Assembly (NCBI RefSeq): GCF_004364575.1
Contig: NZ_SOAG01000024.1
Coordinates: 1-49,966, forward strand
Reading direction: 5' to 3'
DNA: 49,966 bases
From: Myroides indicus
Lineage (GTDB): Bacteria > Bacteroidota > Bacteroidia > Flavobacteriales > Flavobacteriaceae
The notes under the pieces are model-generated. The model worked only from the letters and a program-made list of their open reading frames with translations, was not told the origin of the DNA and ran no database searches. Below, piece by piece: positions 39,900 to 48,110 of this stretch (positions within the stretch are counted from its first letter, which is position 1; each line of letters opens with the position of its first letter). The position numbers were made by a program, and so were the translations under genes.

Positions 39900-40880
39900 T
39901 TATTTTTTTCGTTCAATTACATAATTGACCATCGTGTGGAGGGCTTCTTTATAGACTGAATCGGGAAATTGATTTAAAATTTCCAAAGCAGACTGCTGAT
40001 ATTCTATCATTTTTTGAGTAGCGTATTCCAGTCCTCCTTTGACTTTTACAAAAGCGATTACTTCTTTAACCCGTTTTTTATCTTCATTGTGGTTTTTAAC
40101 CGAGTTAATCAGCCATTTTTTTTCTTTAGGTTCAGAAGTATTGAGCACATAAATCAAAGGAAGTGTCATCTTTTGTTCTTTGATATCTATTCCCGTTGGT
40201 TTTCCGATAGGTCCATCGGTATAATCAAACAAATCATCTTTAATTTGAAATGCCATACCGATAAGTTCTCCGAACTTTCTCATTTGCTCAATCAAAATAA
40301 TATCGTCCGGGCATACAGAAGCAGCACCCAGCGAGCAGCAGGCTGCAATTAAAGTTGCCGTTTTTTGACGGATAATTTCATAATAAATCTCTTCTGTAAT
40401 ATCTAACCTGCGGGCTTTTTCAATCTGAAGCAGTTCACCTTCGCTCATTTCCCGAACTGCAACAGAAATAATACGCAACAAATCAAAATCTCCGTTATCA
40501 ATAGAGAGCAGTAAGCCTTTTGAAAGCAGGTAATCGCCAACCAAAACGGCAATTTTATTTTTCCACAAAGCGTTTAACGAAAAAAATCCACGGCGCTTAT
40601 TGCTATCATCCACAACATCGTCGTGGACTAACGTTGCTGTATGAATCAGTTCAATGACAGATGCTCCGCGGTAAGTTCGTTCATTGACCTCTCCCTCCCC
40701 TGTCATTTTAGCCACTAAGAAAACAAACATCGGACGCATCTGCTTGCCCTTTCGGTTTACAATATAGTAGGTAATCCGATTGAGCAACGCCACTTTTGTT
40801 GCCATAGATTTATGGAATTTTTTTTCAAAAAGTTCCATCTCGTTCTGGATGGGCTGCTGTATTTGCTGTACTATATTCAT
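39900..40880 (-). CDS. Polyprenyl diphosphate synthase
   Basis: 326 aa from the ATG at 40880, 19 bases after the rlmN stop. First aspartate-rich motif DDVVDD (from residue 87) in LIHTATLVHDDVVDD, second motif KDDLFDY near residue 217. The RKGKQMRP segment binds the isoprenoid diphosphate. All-trans chain elongation for the menaquinone side chain is the most likely role in this phylum. The residue before the first motif is V/H rather than bulky, which suits a long-chain product; the exact chain length cannot be read from sequence. Confidence 0.88.
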   Translation of the reverse strand: MNIVQQIQQPIQNEMELFEKKFHKSMATKVALLNRITYYIVNRKGKQMRPMFVFLVAKMTGEGEVNERTYRGASVIELIHTATLVHDDVVDDSNKRRGFFSLNALWKNKIAVLVGDYLLSKGLLLSIDNGDFDLLRIISVAVREMSEGELLQIEKARRLDITEEIYYEIIRQKTATLIAACCSLGAASVCPDDIILIEQMRKFGELIGMAFQIKDDLFDYTDGPIGKPTGIDIKEQKMTLPLIYVLNTSEPKEKKWLINSVKNHNEDKKRVKEVIAFVKVKGGLEYATQKMIEYQQSALEILNQFPDSVYKEALHTMVNYVIERKK

Positions 40881-40899
40881 CACAATCAAAAATACAACT

Positions 40900-41940
40900 T
40901 TACGATTTATTTGCCAACTGTCCGCAAGCAGCATCTATGTCTTTTCCGCGACTTCTGCGCACGACTACAGTAATTCCATTGCTTTCCAGCGCCGCAATGT
41001 AGTTTTCCGTAGCAACCACGTCAGCCTGTTGGAACTCTCCGTCATCAATAGGGTTATACTCAATCAAATTGACTTTACACGGAACGTATTTACAGAATTT
41101 CACCAAAGCATCAATAGACTTTTTATCGTCATTAATTCCTTCCCAAATCACATATTCATAGGTAATTCTGCTTTTGGTTTTGGAATACCAGTATTGTAAA
41201 GCTTCTCTGAGTTCGGTAAGCGGAAAGTTTTTGGAAAAAGGCATAATCCGGTTTCTGATTTCTTCAATTGCCGAATGTAAGGAAACCGCCAGTTTAAATT
41301 TCACCTCATCATCAGCAAGTTTTTTTATCATTTTCGGAATTCCCGAAGTAGAAACGGTAATCCGCTTAGGAGACATTCCCAATCCTTCGTCTGACGTAAT
41401 TTTGTCAATCGCTTTTTGTACATTGTTATAGTTCATCAATGGTTCTCCCATCCCCATAAAGACAATATTGGAAAGCGGACGATTGTAATGCTCTTTACTT
41501 TCCTGATGTATCGTCAGCACCTGATCGTAAATTTCGTCAGGATTGAGATTTCTCATTCTTTTTAATCGTGCTGTCGCACAAAACTCGCAATCCAAACTAC
41601 ATCCGACCTGAGAAGAAACGCACGCTGTTGTACGGGTTTCGGTGGGAATTAGCACGGATTCAACAATTAATCCATCGTGTAGTTTTACTGCGTTTTTTAT
41701 TGTCCCGTCAGAACTACGCTGCATTTTATCTACCCTGATGTGATTAATAACAAAATTTTCCTCCAACATCAATCTGGTCGCTTTTGAAAGATTGCTCATA
41801 TCGTCAAAAGCATGTGCGCCTTTACTCCAAAGCCATTCATATACCTGATTACCCCGAAAAGCTTTATCCCCAGAAGAAACAAAAAATGTTCTCAATTCCT
41901 CTTTAGATAAACTTCTAATATCTTTTTTGTCCGTTTGCAT
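40900..41940 (-). CDS. rlmN: Dual-specificity RNA methyltransferase RlmN
   Basis: 346 aa. Radical-SAM cluster motif C114-x3-C118-x2-C121 in QVGCSLDCEFCATA. The methyl-carrying cysteine lies in the C-terminal DIDAACGQLANKS. The GMGEPLMNYNNV segment is also typical. It methylates C2 of A2503 in 23S rRNA and A37 in some tRNAs. The gene leads a leftward operon with the polyprenyl synthase gene. Confidence 0.95.
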   Translation of the reverse strand: MQTDKKDIRSLSKEELRTFFVSSGDKAFRGNQVYEWLWSKGAHAFDDMSNLSKATRLMLEENFVINHIRVDKMQRSSDGTIKNAVKLHDGLIVESVLIPTETRTTACVSSQVGCSLDCEFCATARLKRMRNLNPDEIYDQVLTIHQESKEHYNRPLSNIVFMGMGEPLMNYNNVQKAIDKITSDEGLGMSPKRITVSTSGIPKMIKKLADDEVKFKLAVSLHSAIEEIRNRIMPFSKNFPLTELREALQYWYSKTKSRITYEYVIWEGINDDKKSIDALVKFCKYVPCKVNLIEYNPIDDGEFQQADVVATENYIAALESNGITVVVRRSRGKDIDAACGQLANKS

Positions 41941-41964
41941 GGGGCAAAGTTAATAGTTTATGTT

Positions 41965-41972
41965 CAAAGATA
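41965..41972 (-). promoter_or_regulatory. Promoter -7 element (TATCTTTG) for rlmN
   Basis: Exact TAnnTTTG match on the minus strand, with a TTG at 41988-41990 (15-base gap). A second match, TAACTTTG at 41945-41952, lies only 4 bases from the ATG and would give a leaderless transcript; the distal one is the more usual position. Confidence 0.45.
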
Positions 41973-42190
41973 TTGACTGATTAGAATCAAAATGTTAACT
42001 ATGAATCTTTTTTAAGGTATAATATTTAAATGTTTATAAAAATTTTTCGCTAAGAAAGCATCTGCTATATTGTTTTTATATATGTTTATGTATCCTATCA
42101 TTTAAGTTAACACTTCTACCATGATCCAAAATATTATTTACCAATCGGTTTATTTTACAGGACTTATTTCCTAAATACTCAAAACTAATA

Positions 42191-42478
42191 TCATTTTAAT
42201 AAGACCAACTGAGAAGCCTCAAGAGCATAAAGCCAATGTTTAACCTCTGGTTCTATATTTACATAGTCGCCAGCATTTAACTCCGTTTTTTGTCCTTTTT
42301 CATCATGATATTCTATTTTACCGCATATGCATAACAGCAATGCCGGTATTTTTGTAATGTGCTCTTTTAAAGTGCTTTTCTCTTTTAATTGAATAGCCGT
42401 TGCAATTCCATCTTCTCCTTTAAACAAACTTATTGCCGATACAACTTTACCTTCTTGATGTAATTCTTTTATGTTCAT
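42191..42478 (-). CDS. Small cupin-domain protein
   Basis: 95 aa, single cupin barrel. The second cupin motif is seen in LNAGDYVNIEPEVKHWLYAL, with H retained; in the first motif only one histidine (KEHITKIPALLLCI) is found, so metal binding is uncertain. Start and upstream lipoprotein stop overlap by four bases, so the two are translationally coupled. Function unknown. Confidence 0.75.
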   Translation of the reverse strand: MNIKELHQEGKVVSAISLFKGEDGIATAIQLKEKSTLKEHITKIPALLLCICGKIEYHDEKGQKTELNAGDYVNIEPEVKHWLYALEASQLVLLK

Positions 42479-42945
42479 TGGAAATATTGATGATACGTTT
42501 GAAAAGATTGTTGCAATTCTGAAACAAGCGCACTTGTTTTTGCCTTATCTTGTGATTTACTCAACTGATTTATTTTTTCCATATAAGGATGAAGCCATTT
42601 ATGTAATTCTTCATGACTTTTTCCTTCCATAGTACAACTTTTTATCAACCCCCGAATCTCTTCATTCAGCTGTTGCGCCAATAACTCGTAATCCGATAAG
42701 TCTGATGCAATATAATCTTTCAAAATTTCTTCTGATTTTGATATACATGGTTTCATTTCCTCATTGACCATCCATCTTTCATTCCCGTTTAATTCCAAAA
42801 CGTCTACCTGTTGTTCATCAAGGGGGTTTTCTTGCTGAACAGTCATTTCTCCTTCTATTGTTGTGGAATCGGCGGATTTATTTCCGCAGCTAACTAAAAC
42901 CAAACTAACTGCTAATACCGATAAAATTGATATATTTATTTTCAT
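42475..42945 (-). CDS. Hypothetical lipoprotein, helical
   Basis: 156 aa. Signal with lipobox SLVLVSC. The mature part is helical, with conserved-looking positions NERWMVNEEMKPCI, LIKSCTMEGKSHEELHKWLHPY, and a C-terminal QTYHQYF. Two cysteines and four histidines might bind metal or heme. It is coupled to the cupin gene behind it. I do not recognise a named family. Confidence 0.65.
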   Translation of the reverse strand: MKINISILSVLAVSLVLVSCGNKSADSTTIEGEMTVQQENPLDEQQVDVLELNGNERWMVNEEMKPCISKSEEILKDYIASDLSDYELLAQQLNEEIRGLIKSCTMEGKSHEELHKWLHPYMEKINQLSKSQDKAKTSALVSELQQSFQTYHQYFQ

Positions 42946-43005
42946 AACCAGATTAACTAAACTACAATATTCTATCTCTTCGTAAATATCTTTCTAAAGA
43001 TACTG

Positions 43006-43746
43006 CTATTTTGCCAGATATCCGCCTTCTATCGGATAATAGCCACCTGTTGCAAAAGAAGCTTTATCCGAAGCAAGCCACAATACTATTTCTGCCACCT
43101 CCTCTGGTTTTCCCAAACGCTGTAATGCATGCTGAGATTCCAGATATTTTTTTACTTCGGCATCCATATCCGACAACAAGGGGGTTTCTATAAATCCAGG
43201 ACCAACGGCATTTACCCTGATTCCCTTTGTTCCATACTCCCAACCTGCACTTTTGGTTAGCCCTACTACGCCATGTTTTGCCGCAACATACGCTGATGAA
43301 TTTGCAAAACCAACCTGCCCGAGTATTGATGCCATATTTACAATGCTTCCTTTGCCGTGTTTCAACATTGCCGGTATTTGATAATGCATTCCGTAAAAAA
43401 CTCCATTCAAGTTAATATCTATTACCTTTTTCCAATCCTCAATACCGTATTCTCCTACTAAAGCGCTTGCTCCGCCTATTCCTGCGTTATTAACCGCTAT
43501 ATCCAATCTTCCAAAATGAGCAAGCGTATCTATTACCAGCCGTTCATTATCTTCAGGCAAAGCTGCATTTACTTTTACAAACATCGTTTCTTTTCCCATT
43601 TTTGCAGCTAAATCTCTTCCTGCTTCTTCATTTAAATCTCCGATGACTACTTTTGCTCCTTCTTGTACAAAAAGTTTGACAATTGCTTTACCTATACCGG
43701 AAGCACCGCCTGTCACGATAGCGACTTTATTTTCTAATTGTTTCAT
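43006..43746 (-). CDS. Short-chain dehydrogenase/reductase
   Basis: 246 aa, classical SDR. Cofactor motif TGGASGIG (12-19), NNAG (86-89), and catalytic S140, Y153 and K157 (SSAYVAAKHG). D37 after the second strand (VVIGDLNEE) favours NAD(H). Substrate unknown. It stands alone between the fumarase terminator and the lipoprotein-cupin pair, 60 bases from the latter. Confidence 0.88.
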   Translation of the reverse strand: MKQLENKVAIVTGGASGIGKAIVKLFVQEGAKVVIGDLNEEAGRDLAAKMGKETMFVKVNAALPEDNERLVIDTLAHFGRLDIAVNNAGIGGASALVGEYGIEDWKKVIDINLNGVFYGMHYQIPAMLKHGKGSIVNMASILGQVGFANSSAYVAAKHGVVGLTKSAGWEYGTKGIRVNAVGPGFIETPLLSDMDAEVKKYLESQHALQRLGKPEEVAEIVLWLASDKASFATGGYYPIEGGYLAK

Positions 43747-43841
43747 ATATCATTATTTTTTTATGTTAACAAGGTAGTTATTTCTCATAAAAAATCCAAT
43801 TTCACAGCGCCTTTTAACGAAGTTTTAAACGTTATAAAAAA

Positions 43842-43871
43842 AATAAGGGCTGATGTTCATCAGCCCTTATT
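43842..43871 (-). terminator. Rho-independent terminator after the fumarase gene
   Basis: A 14-bp perfect stem AATAAGGGCTGATG and its complement with a 2-base loop, followed by a T run on the minus strand. It lies 22 bases behind the fumarase stop. Confidence 0.88.
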
Positions 43872-43893
43872 TTTTATCCATTTGATTATCGGA

Positions 43894-45498
43894 TTATTTT
43901 AAATCTGCAAAAAAATCATTTCCTTTATCGTCTGTAATAATAAACGCAGGAAAGTTTTTTACTTTAATTTTGCGCACAGCTTCCATTCCTAATTCAGGAA
44001 AGTCGACTACTTCTACACTTAAAATATTTTCTTTTGCCAAGATTGCTGCCGGTCCTCCGATAGAGCCTAAATAAAACCCTCCGTATTTTTTGCACGCATC
44101 TGTTACAGTTTGTGAACGGTTTCCTTTTGCAAGCATAATCATACTTCCGCCAACTGATTGAAATGCATATACATAAGGATCCATACGCCCGGCTGTAGTT
44201 GGTCCAAAACTTCCTGAGGGCATTCCTTCCGGAGTTTTTGCCGGCCCCGCATAATAAATCGGATGATTCTTAAAATACTCCGGCATTTCCTGACCTTCAT
44301 CCAGCATCTCCTGAATTTTGGCATGAGCAATATCTCTTGCCACAATTACGGTTCCGTTAAGCATCAAACGCGTTTTTATCGGATGTTTTGTCAATTCCGC
44401 TAATTGCTCCTTCATCGGTTTATCTAAATCAATAACTACCGGTTCTTCTAGGTGTGGCGGTGTATCTGGCAAAAACTGAGCCGGATTCGTCTCTAACTGC
44501 TCTACAAACAAACCTTCTTTGGTAATTTTTGCTTTAATATTTCTATCTGCTGAACAGGAAACTCCTAATCCTACCGGGCAAGAAGCAGCATGGCGCGGCA
44601 ACCGGATGACACGCACATCATGGGTAAAATATTTTCCTCCAAATTGCGCTCCGATATGAGATTCCTGACAGATTTGCTGTAATTTTTTCTCCCACTCCAA
44701 ATCGCGAAAAGCTTGTCCGCCCATATTACCGGAAGTAGGCAGATTGTCATAATATCCCGCAGAAGCTTTTTTAACGGCGGCTAAATTTGCTTCTGCCGAA
44801 GTTCCGCCAATCACTAATGCTAAATGATATGGCGGGCAAGCTGCGGTTCCTAAATCCATTATTTTTTCTTTGATAAACGCAGTCAGATTTTTTTCATTCA
44901 GCAAAGATTTAGTTTTTTGGTACAAAAACGTTTTGTTTGCCGACCCTCCTCCTTTTGCCAAAAACAAAAATTCATATTTATCGCCTTGAGTTGCGTAAAT
45001 ATCAATCTGTGCAGGTAAATTTGATCCAGAATTTTTCTCTTCAAACATACTGATAGGAACGATTTGAGAATATCTTAAATTTTTCTTCTGATAGGTATTG
45101 AAAATTCCTTTCGACAAACTCTCTCCATCATTAATTCCCGTATATACATTTTCTCCTTTTTTAGCAACTACTATTGCCGTTCCGGTATCTTGACAGGATG
45201 GCAATTGCCCTTCTGCCGCCACAACAGCATTCTGCAATAGATTATAGGCCACAAAACGGTCGTTGTCCGTCGCTTCAGGGTCTTCTAAAATGGTTCTTAG
45301 TTTTTTAAGGTGAGAAGTTCGAAGCATAAAAGAAACATCTGTCATTGCTGTTTCTGCCAGCAATTCAATCCCTTTAGGGTCTACTGTCAAAATTTCTCTT
45401 TCTCCTAATTTTTCAACTTTTACATAATCTGATGAAATCTGCTTATACACCGTGTCATCCTTTTGAACAGGATACGGATCTTGATATATAAAGTCCAT
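43894..45498 (-). CDS. Fumarate hydratase, class I (iron-sulfur)
   Basis: 534 aa, single-chain class I enzyme as in FumA/FumB. The alpha part includes [15 protein letters not shown] with the first cluster cysteine, then [10 protein letters not shown] and [38 protein letters not shown] carries another cysteine. The beta part has [15 protein letters not shown] and [16 protein letters not shown]. It interconverts fumarate and malate in the TCA cycle and depends on an oxygen-sensitive [4Fe-4S] cluster. Single gene with its own terminator. Confidence 0.93.
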   Translation of the reverse strand: MDFIYQDPYPVQKDDTVYKQISSDYVKVEKLGEREILTVDPKGIELLAETAMTDVSFMLRTSHLKKLRTILEDPEATDNDRFVAYNLLQNAVVAAEGQLPSCQDTGTAIVVAKKGENVYTGINDGESLSKGIFNTYQKKNLRYSQIVPISMFEEKNSGSNLPAQIDIYATQGDKYEFLFLAKGGGSANKTFLYQKTKSLLNEKNLTAFIKEKIMDLGTAACPPYHLALVIGGTSAEANLAAVKKASAGYYDNLPTSGNMGGQAFRDLEWEKKLQQICQESHIGAQFGGKYFTHDVRVIRLPRHAASCPVGLGVSCSADRNIKAKITKEGLFVEQLETNPAQFLPDTPPHLEEPVVIDLDKPMKEQLAELTKHPIKTRLMLNGTVIVARDIAHAKIQEMLDEGQEMPEYFKNHPIYYAGPAKTPEGMPSGSFGPTTAGRMDPYVYAFQSVGGSMIMLAKGNRSQTVTDACKKYGGFYLGSIGGPAAILAKENILSVEVVDFPELGMEAVRKIKVKNFPAFIITDDKGNDFFADLK

Positions 45499-45596
45499 TG
45501 AATTGTTAATTTATTTTGTGCTGTAAATTTACAAAATATACTTTAGGCTATCGTGTAGAACCTTTATAAATTAAGACTCAAAAAAAGCTGTATAGG

Positions 45597-45995
45597 CTAT
45601 AAACTTCGCATATATGCCTCAAGCGATTCTAACTCCAAATCGCTCATCTTTTTAGTAATAGTCAAATTCGCCTGCATAATTATAAACTGAGAGGGATCTA
45701 CAACCGGTTCTCCTTCTCCTTTTAAAAAAGAAACTATACTAACCTCATGTTTGTCATAAATCTCAATTATTTCACGAACACTCGGACCTATTACTTTTTT
45801 ATCTTTTAAATGACAAGAAGCACAATTTCCTTTGCCTTTAAACAGGCTTTCTCCCAATCTTATTTTTTCTAAAGAGGTCATTTCTACTGCTAATCCCTCA
45901 TGAGAAGATGTTGAGCGATTATCTTTCTTACCACAGGATACAACCAAGTTTAGGAGAAAAAATATTAAAAATGCGATACTTATATTTTTTTTCAT
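45597..45995 (-). CDS. Monohaem c-type cytochrome lipoprotein
   Basis: 132 aa from the ATG at 45995. Lipobox LVVSC, then a class I cytochrome c fold with CxxCH at 58-62 (GNCASCH). The distal methionine is probably in the LTITKKMSDLELESL segment near the C-terminus. Membrane-anchored electron carrier facing the periplasm. A TACTTTTG promoter element lies at 46028-46035. It is divergent from the lipoprotein gene at 46110. Confidence 0.85.
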   Translation of the reverse strand: MKKNISIAFLIFFLLNLVVSCGKKDNRSTSSHEGLAVEMTSLEKIRLGESLFKGKGNCASCHLKDKKVIGPSVREIIEIYDKHEVSIVSFLKGEGEPVVDPSQFIIMQANLTITKKMSDLELESLEAYMRSL

Positions 45996-46027
45996 CAAAT
46001 TATACTTTCTTAAACATGACTGAGGTA

Positions 46028-46035
46028 CAAAAGTA
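46028..46035 (-). promoter_or_regulatory. Promoter -7 element (TACTTTTG) for the cytochrome gene
   Basis: Exact TAnnTTTG match on the minus strand, 32 bases before the ATG. Confidence 0.45.
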
Positions 46036-46086
46036 AAAATAAGTTTTTACCTTTTAAATTCTACTCTGCACAAATGTTCTTTTTTG

Positions 46087-46094
46087 TATTTTTG
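46087..46094 (+). promoter_or_regulatory. Promoter -7 element (TATTTTTG) for the lipoprotein at 46110
   Basis: Exact TAnnTTTG match, 15 bases before the ATG. Together with 46028-46035 it forms a divergent promoter region. Confidence 0.45.
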
Positions 46095-46109
46095 GAGTAA
46101 AAGAAGAAC

Positions 46110-46670
46110 ATGAAAACACATCCGATACTTTTAGTTTTCTCATTACTTGTAATGCTGGTGAGTTGTGATAACCGAACGCTTAATACTTCTAAAGCAGCCT
46201 CTGCTATTACGGTTTATCTGGAAGAAAAACCTATTTATGAGAGTGCTTACCTTACAGTGGGAGAAACTAAATTGCGCACCAAAAAAGACCATGAGCTCAT
46301 AGACCAATACAAACTGCTGGAAGCAGAAGGATATATTACTTTTACAAGCGAATCATCAAAAAAACGGTGGCTTTCTAAAGACAGTATATGGAATGCAACT
46401 CTAAAACTTACTGAAAAAGCACATCCTTATGTTATTGAACAAAAAAACAATAAAATAAAAATTAAAACAATTGAATATAAAGTTGATACTGAAAATGGTT
46501 TACAGATAGATAGTAAAGGAAAGAAATCAGCCTTAGTGACTGCTATGTTACAAAAAAAGGCTACCCCTTTTTCTTTTTTGAAACCAGATAAAAATCCTCA
46601 TACAGAATTTATTACTAAAAAATTTCGTATGAAATTTTCAGATGAAAATGGGTGGAAGATTATCAATTAA
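46110..46670 (+). CDS. Hypothetical lipoprotein
   Basis: 186 aa. Lipobox LVMLVSC, then a lysine-rich mature part with mixed helix and strand (YKLLEAEGYITFTSES, ending FRMKFSDENGWKIIN). No known motif. Followed after 9 bases by a four-helix membrane protein gene, so the two are probably co-expressed. Confidence 0.65.
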   Translation: MKTHPILLVFSLLVMLVSCDNRTLNTSKAASAITVYLEEKPIYESAYLTVGETKLRTKKDHELIDQYKLLEAEGYITFTSESSKKRWLSKDSIWNATLKLTEKAHPYVIEQKNNKIKIKTIEYKVDTENGLQIDSKGKKSALVTAMLQKKATPFSFLKPDKNPHTEFITKKFRMKFSDENGWKIIN

Positions 46671-46679
46671 TTATTTTTC

Positions 46680-47156
46680 ATGAGAAAAAACATAATTATT
46701 CTTATCCTCATTCAGCTTATCCTCTCTTTTATTTCGGCATTGCTAATATCTAAAATGTCCTTTATAGGAAGATTAGGTATCAATTTATTTTACAGAGAGT
46801 ATCTGATTTTTAAAACCGTATGGAAAACCGCACTCGCTATTTTCGCTATTCAGTTTGTTTTAGTACTCGTTCTTAGTTTTTTTAAATACCTTACCCCTAA
46901 TCACTTTAGCCGTATAATTGCTATTGTAGCTTTGGTAATCGGAATAGCAGGTAGTTATTTTACATTTATAGATTTCACAACTACTTCCCATCGACACATG
47001 AAAATGTATTTTCATTCAGGAGGTTATTTATTTTGGATTAGCTGGAGCATTACCTGTATGTTTTTTATTTTCTCTAAAAAGAAAAAAGTGAGTCTTACGG
47101 ATTTATCAATTATAGAAGAAAAGAACATACAAAAACCTTCAGATAATAAAGTTTAG
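46680..47156 (+). CDS. Four-helix membrane protein
   Basis: 158 aa with four hydrophobic helices at about 4-22, 40-62, 76-98 and 117-135, and a hydrophilic C-terminal tail rich in K and E. No motif recognised. It follows the lipoprotein gene by 9 bases. Confidence 0.65.
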   Translation: MRKNIIILILIQLILSFISALLISKMSFIGRLGINLFYREYLIFKTVWKTALAIFAIQFVLVLVLSFFKYLTPNHFSRIIAIVALVIGIAGSYFTFIDFTTTSHRHMKMYFHSGGYLFWISWSITCMFFIFSKKKKVSLTDLSIIEEKNIQKPSDNKV

Positions 47157-47221
47157 ATTTTTTATAATTTGACAATATTTTAGAAATCCTTAATTTTATT
47201 CTTTCTTAAAATATAGCCAGC

Positions 47222-47464
47222 ATGCTTAAAGTCAAATTTTTATTGTTATACACTGTTTTTCTATCTTTATGTTTTTCTTCTTGTAAGGATACATCTAAAA
47301 ACGCCACTTCGTTAAATAAATCTGAAAAAAGTAGTCAACAAGAAAAAGCGGTTCAAATTCCTATGCATGGGACGGGAGAAAATAGTTCTTCCTCTTCCAA
47401 CAAGCGATTTGAAATGGATAAAACAACACAAGAAATGCTTCAAAATCAGAAAAAAGAAGAATAA
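47222..47464 (+). CDS. Small hypothetical lipoprotein
   Basis: 80 aa. Lipobox CFSSC, then a low-complexity hydrophilic part rich in S, K and E, with IPMHGTGENSSSSS. The HG-containing segment faintly recalls the HGQPGH motif of the next gene. Probably a surface or periplasmic lipoprotein; function unknown. Confidence 0.55.
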   Translation: MLKVKFLLLYTVFLSLCFSSCKDTSKNATSLNKSEKSSQQEKAVQIPMHGTGENSSSSSNKRFEMDKTTQEMLQNQKKEE

Positions 47465-47539
47465 TTTTTTATTGTTTTCATTGTTTTCCACCTAAAAATA
47501 AGTAAGTTTACCCTTTACCAATTAAAATATTTTAGATTT

Positions 47540-48004
47540 ATGAAAATTCGAGTTTATATTTTATCTGCATTTTTAACTTTAGGGCTGTTTTCTTGTAAAG
47601 ACACCCAAAAAGAAGCTCCGGCAATTGAAGATACTGAATTGTCATCTACAACATCCGCTCCGGAAACGCCTGCGCAAAATGAAGCTTTGGAAAAAGCTCC
47701 GGCAACAAATAATCAGACTGCTGATAATTTAAATCCTGCTCACGGACAACCAGGACACAGATGTGATATTCCGGTAGGTGCTCCTTTAGACACGCCTCCT
47801 CAGCAGAATAATATGCAGCAGCAACCTGTCCAAGCAGCCGCTTCGTCTTCTAACGGCAACAGTCCGTTTTTAGTTAATGACCAAGCCAAGAGTAAATTGC
47901 AAAATTCAGGAGGTTCGGCAGGAACAACTGCTTCTGGAAAAGTTAATCCTCCTCATGGACAACCCGGACACAGATGTGATATTCCAGTAGGACAACCGCT
48001 ATAA
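47540..48004 (+). CDS. Lipoprotein with a duplicated HGQPGHRCDIPVG motif
   Basis: 154 aa. Lipobox LGLFSC (C19). The mature part is a disordered-looking linker rich in A, P, Q, S and T that carries a 19-residue motif twice, at 65-83 and at the very C-terminus, 136-154. The core NPxHGQPGHRCDIPVGxPL differs at two positions only. Each motif has two His and one Cys, suited to metal or haem coordination; this is my inference. No family name is known to me. Confidence 0.7.
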   Translation: MKIRVYILSAFLTLGLFSCKDTQKEAPAIEDTELSSTTSAPETPAQNEALEKAPATNNQTADNLNPAHGQPGHRCDIPVGAPLDTPPQQNNMQQQPVQAAASSSNGNSPFLVNDQAKSKLQNSGGSAGTTASGKVNPPHGQPGHRCDIPVGQPL

Positions 48005-48110
48005 AAACCATAGTTTTTTTGTTAATTATAACGTTTCATATCGTTAAATTCTTCCGAAACATTATCTTTGACTATCAAATTAATCTTTATAGTAAAATTA
48101 TAATTACTTT

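Noticed and set aside
41945..41952. TAACTTTG as the main rlmN promoter giving a leaderless mRNA
   Set aside because: A second -7 match at 41965-41972 sits at a usual distance with an upstream TTG; leaderless start remains possible but unneeded.
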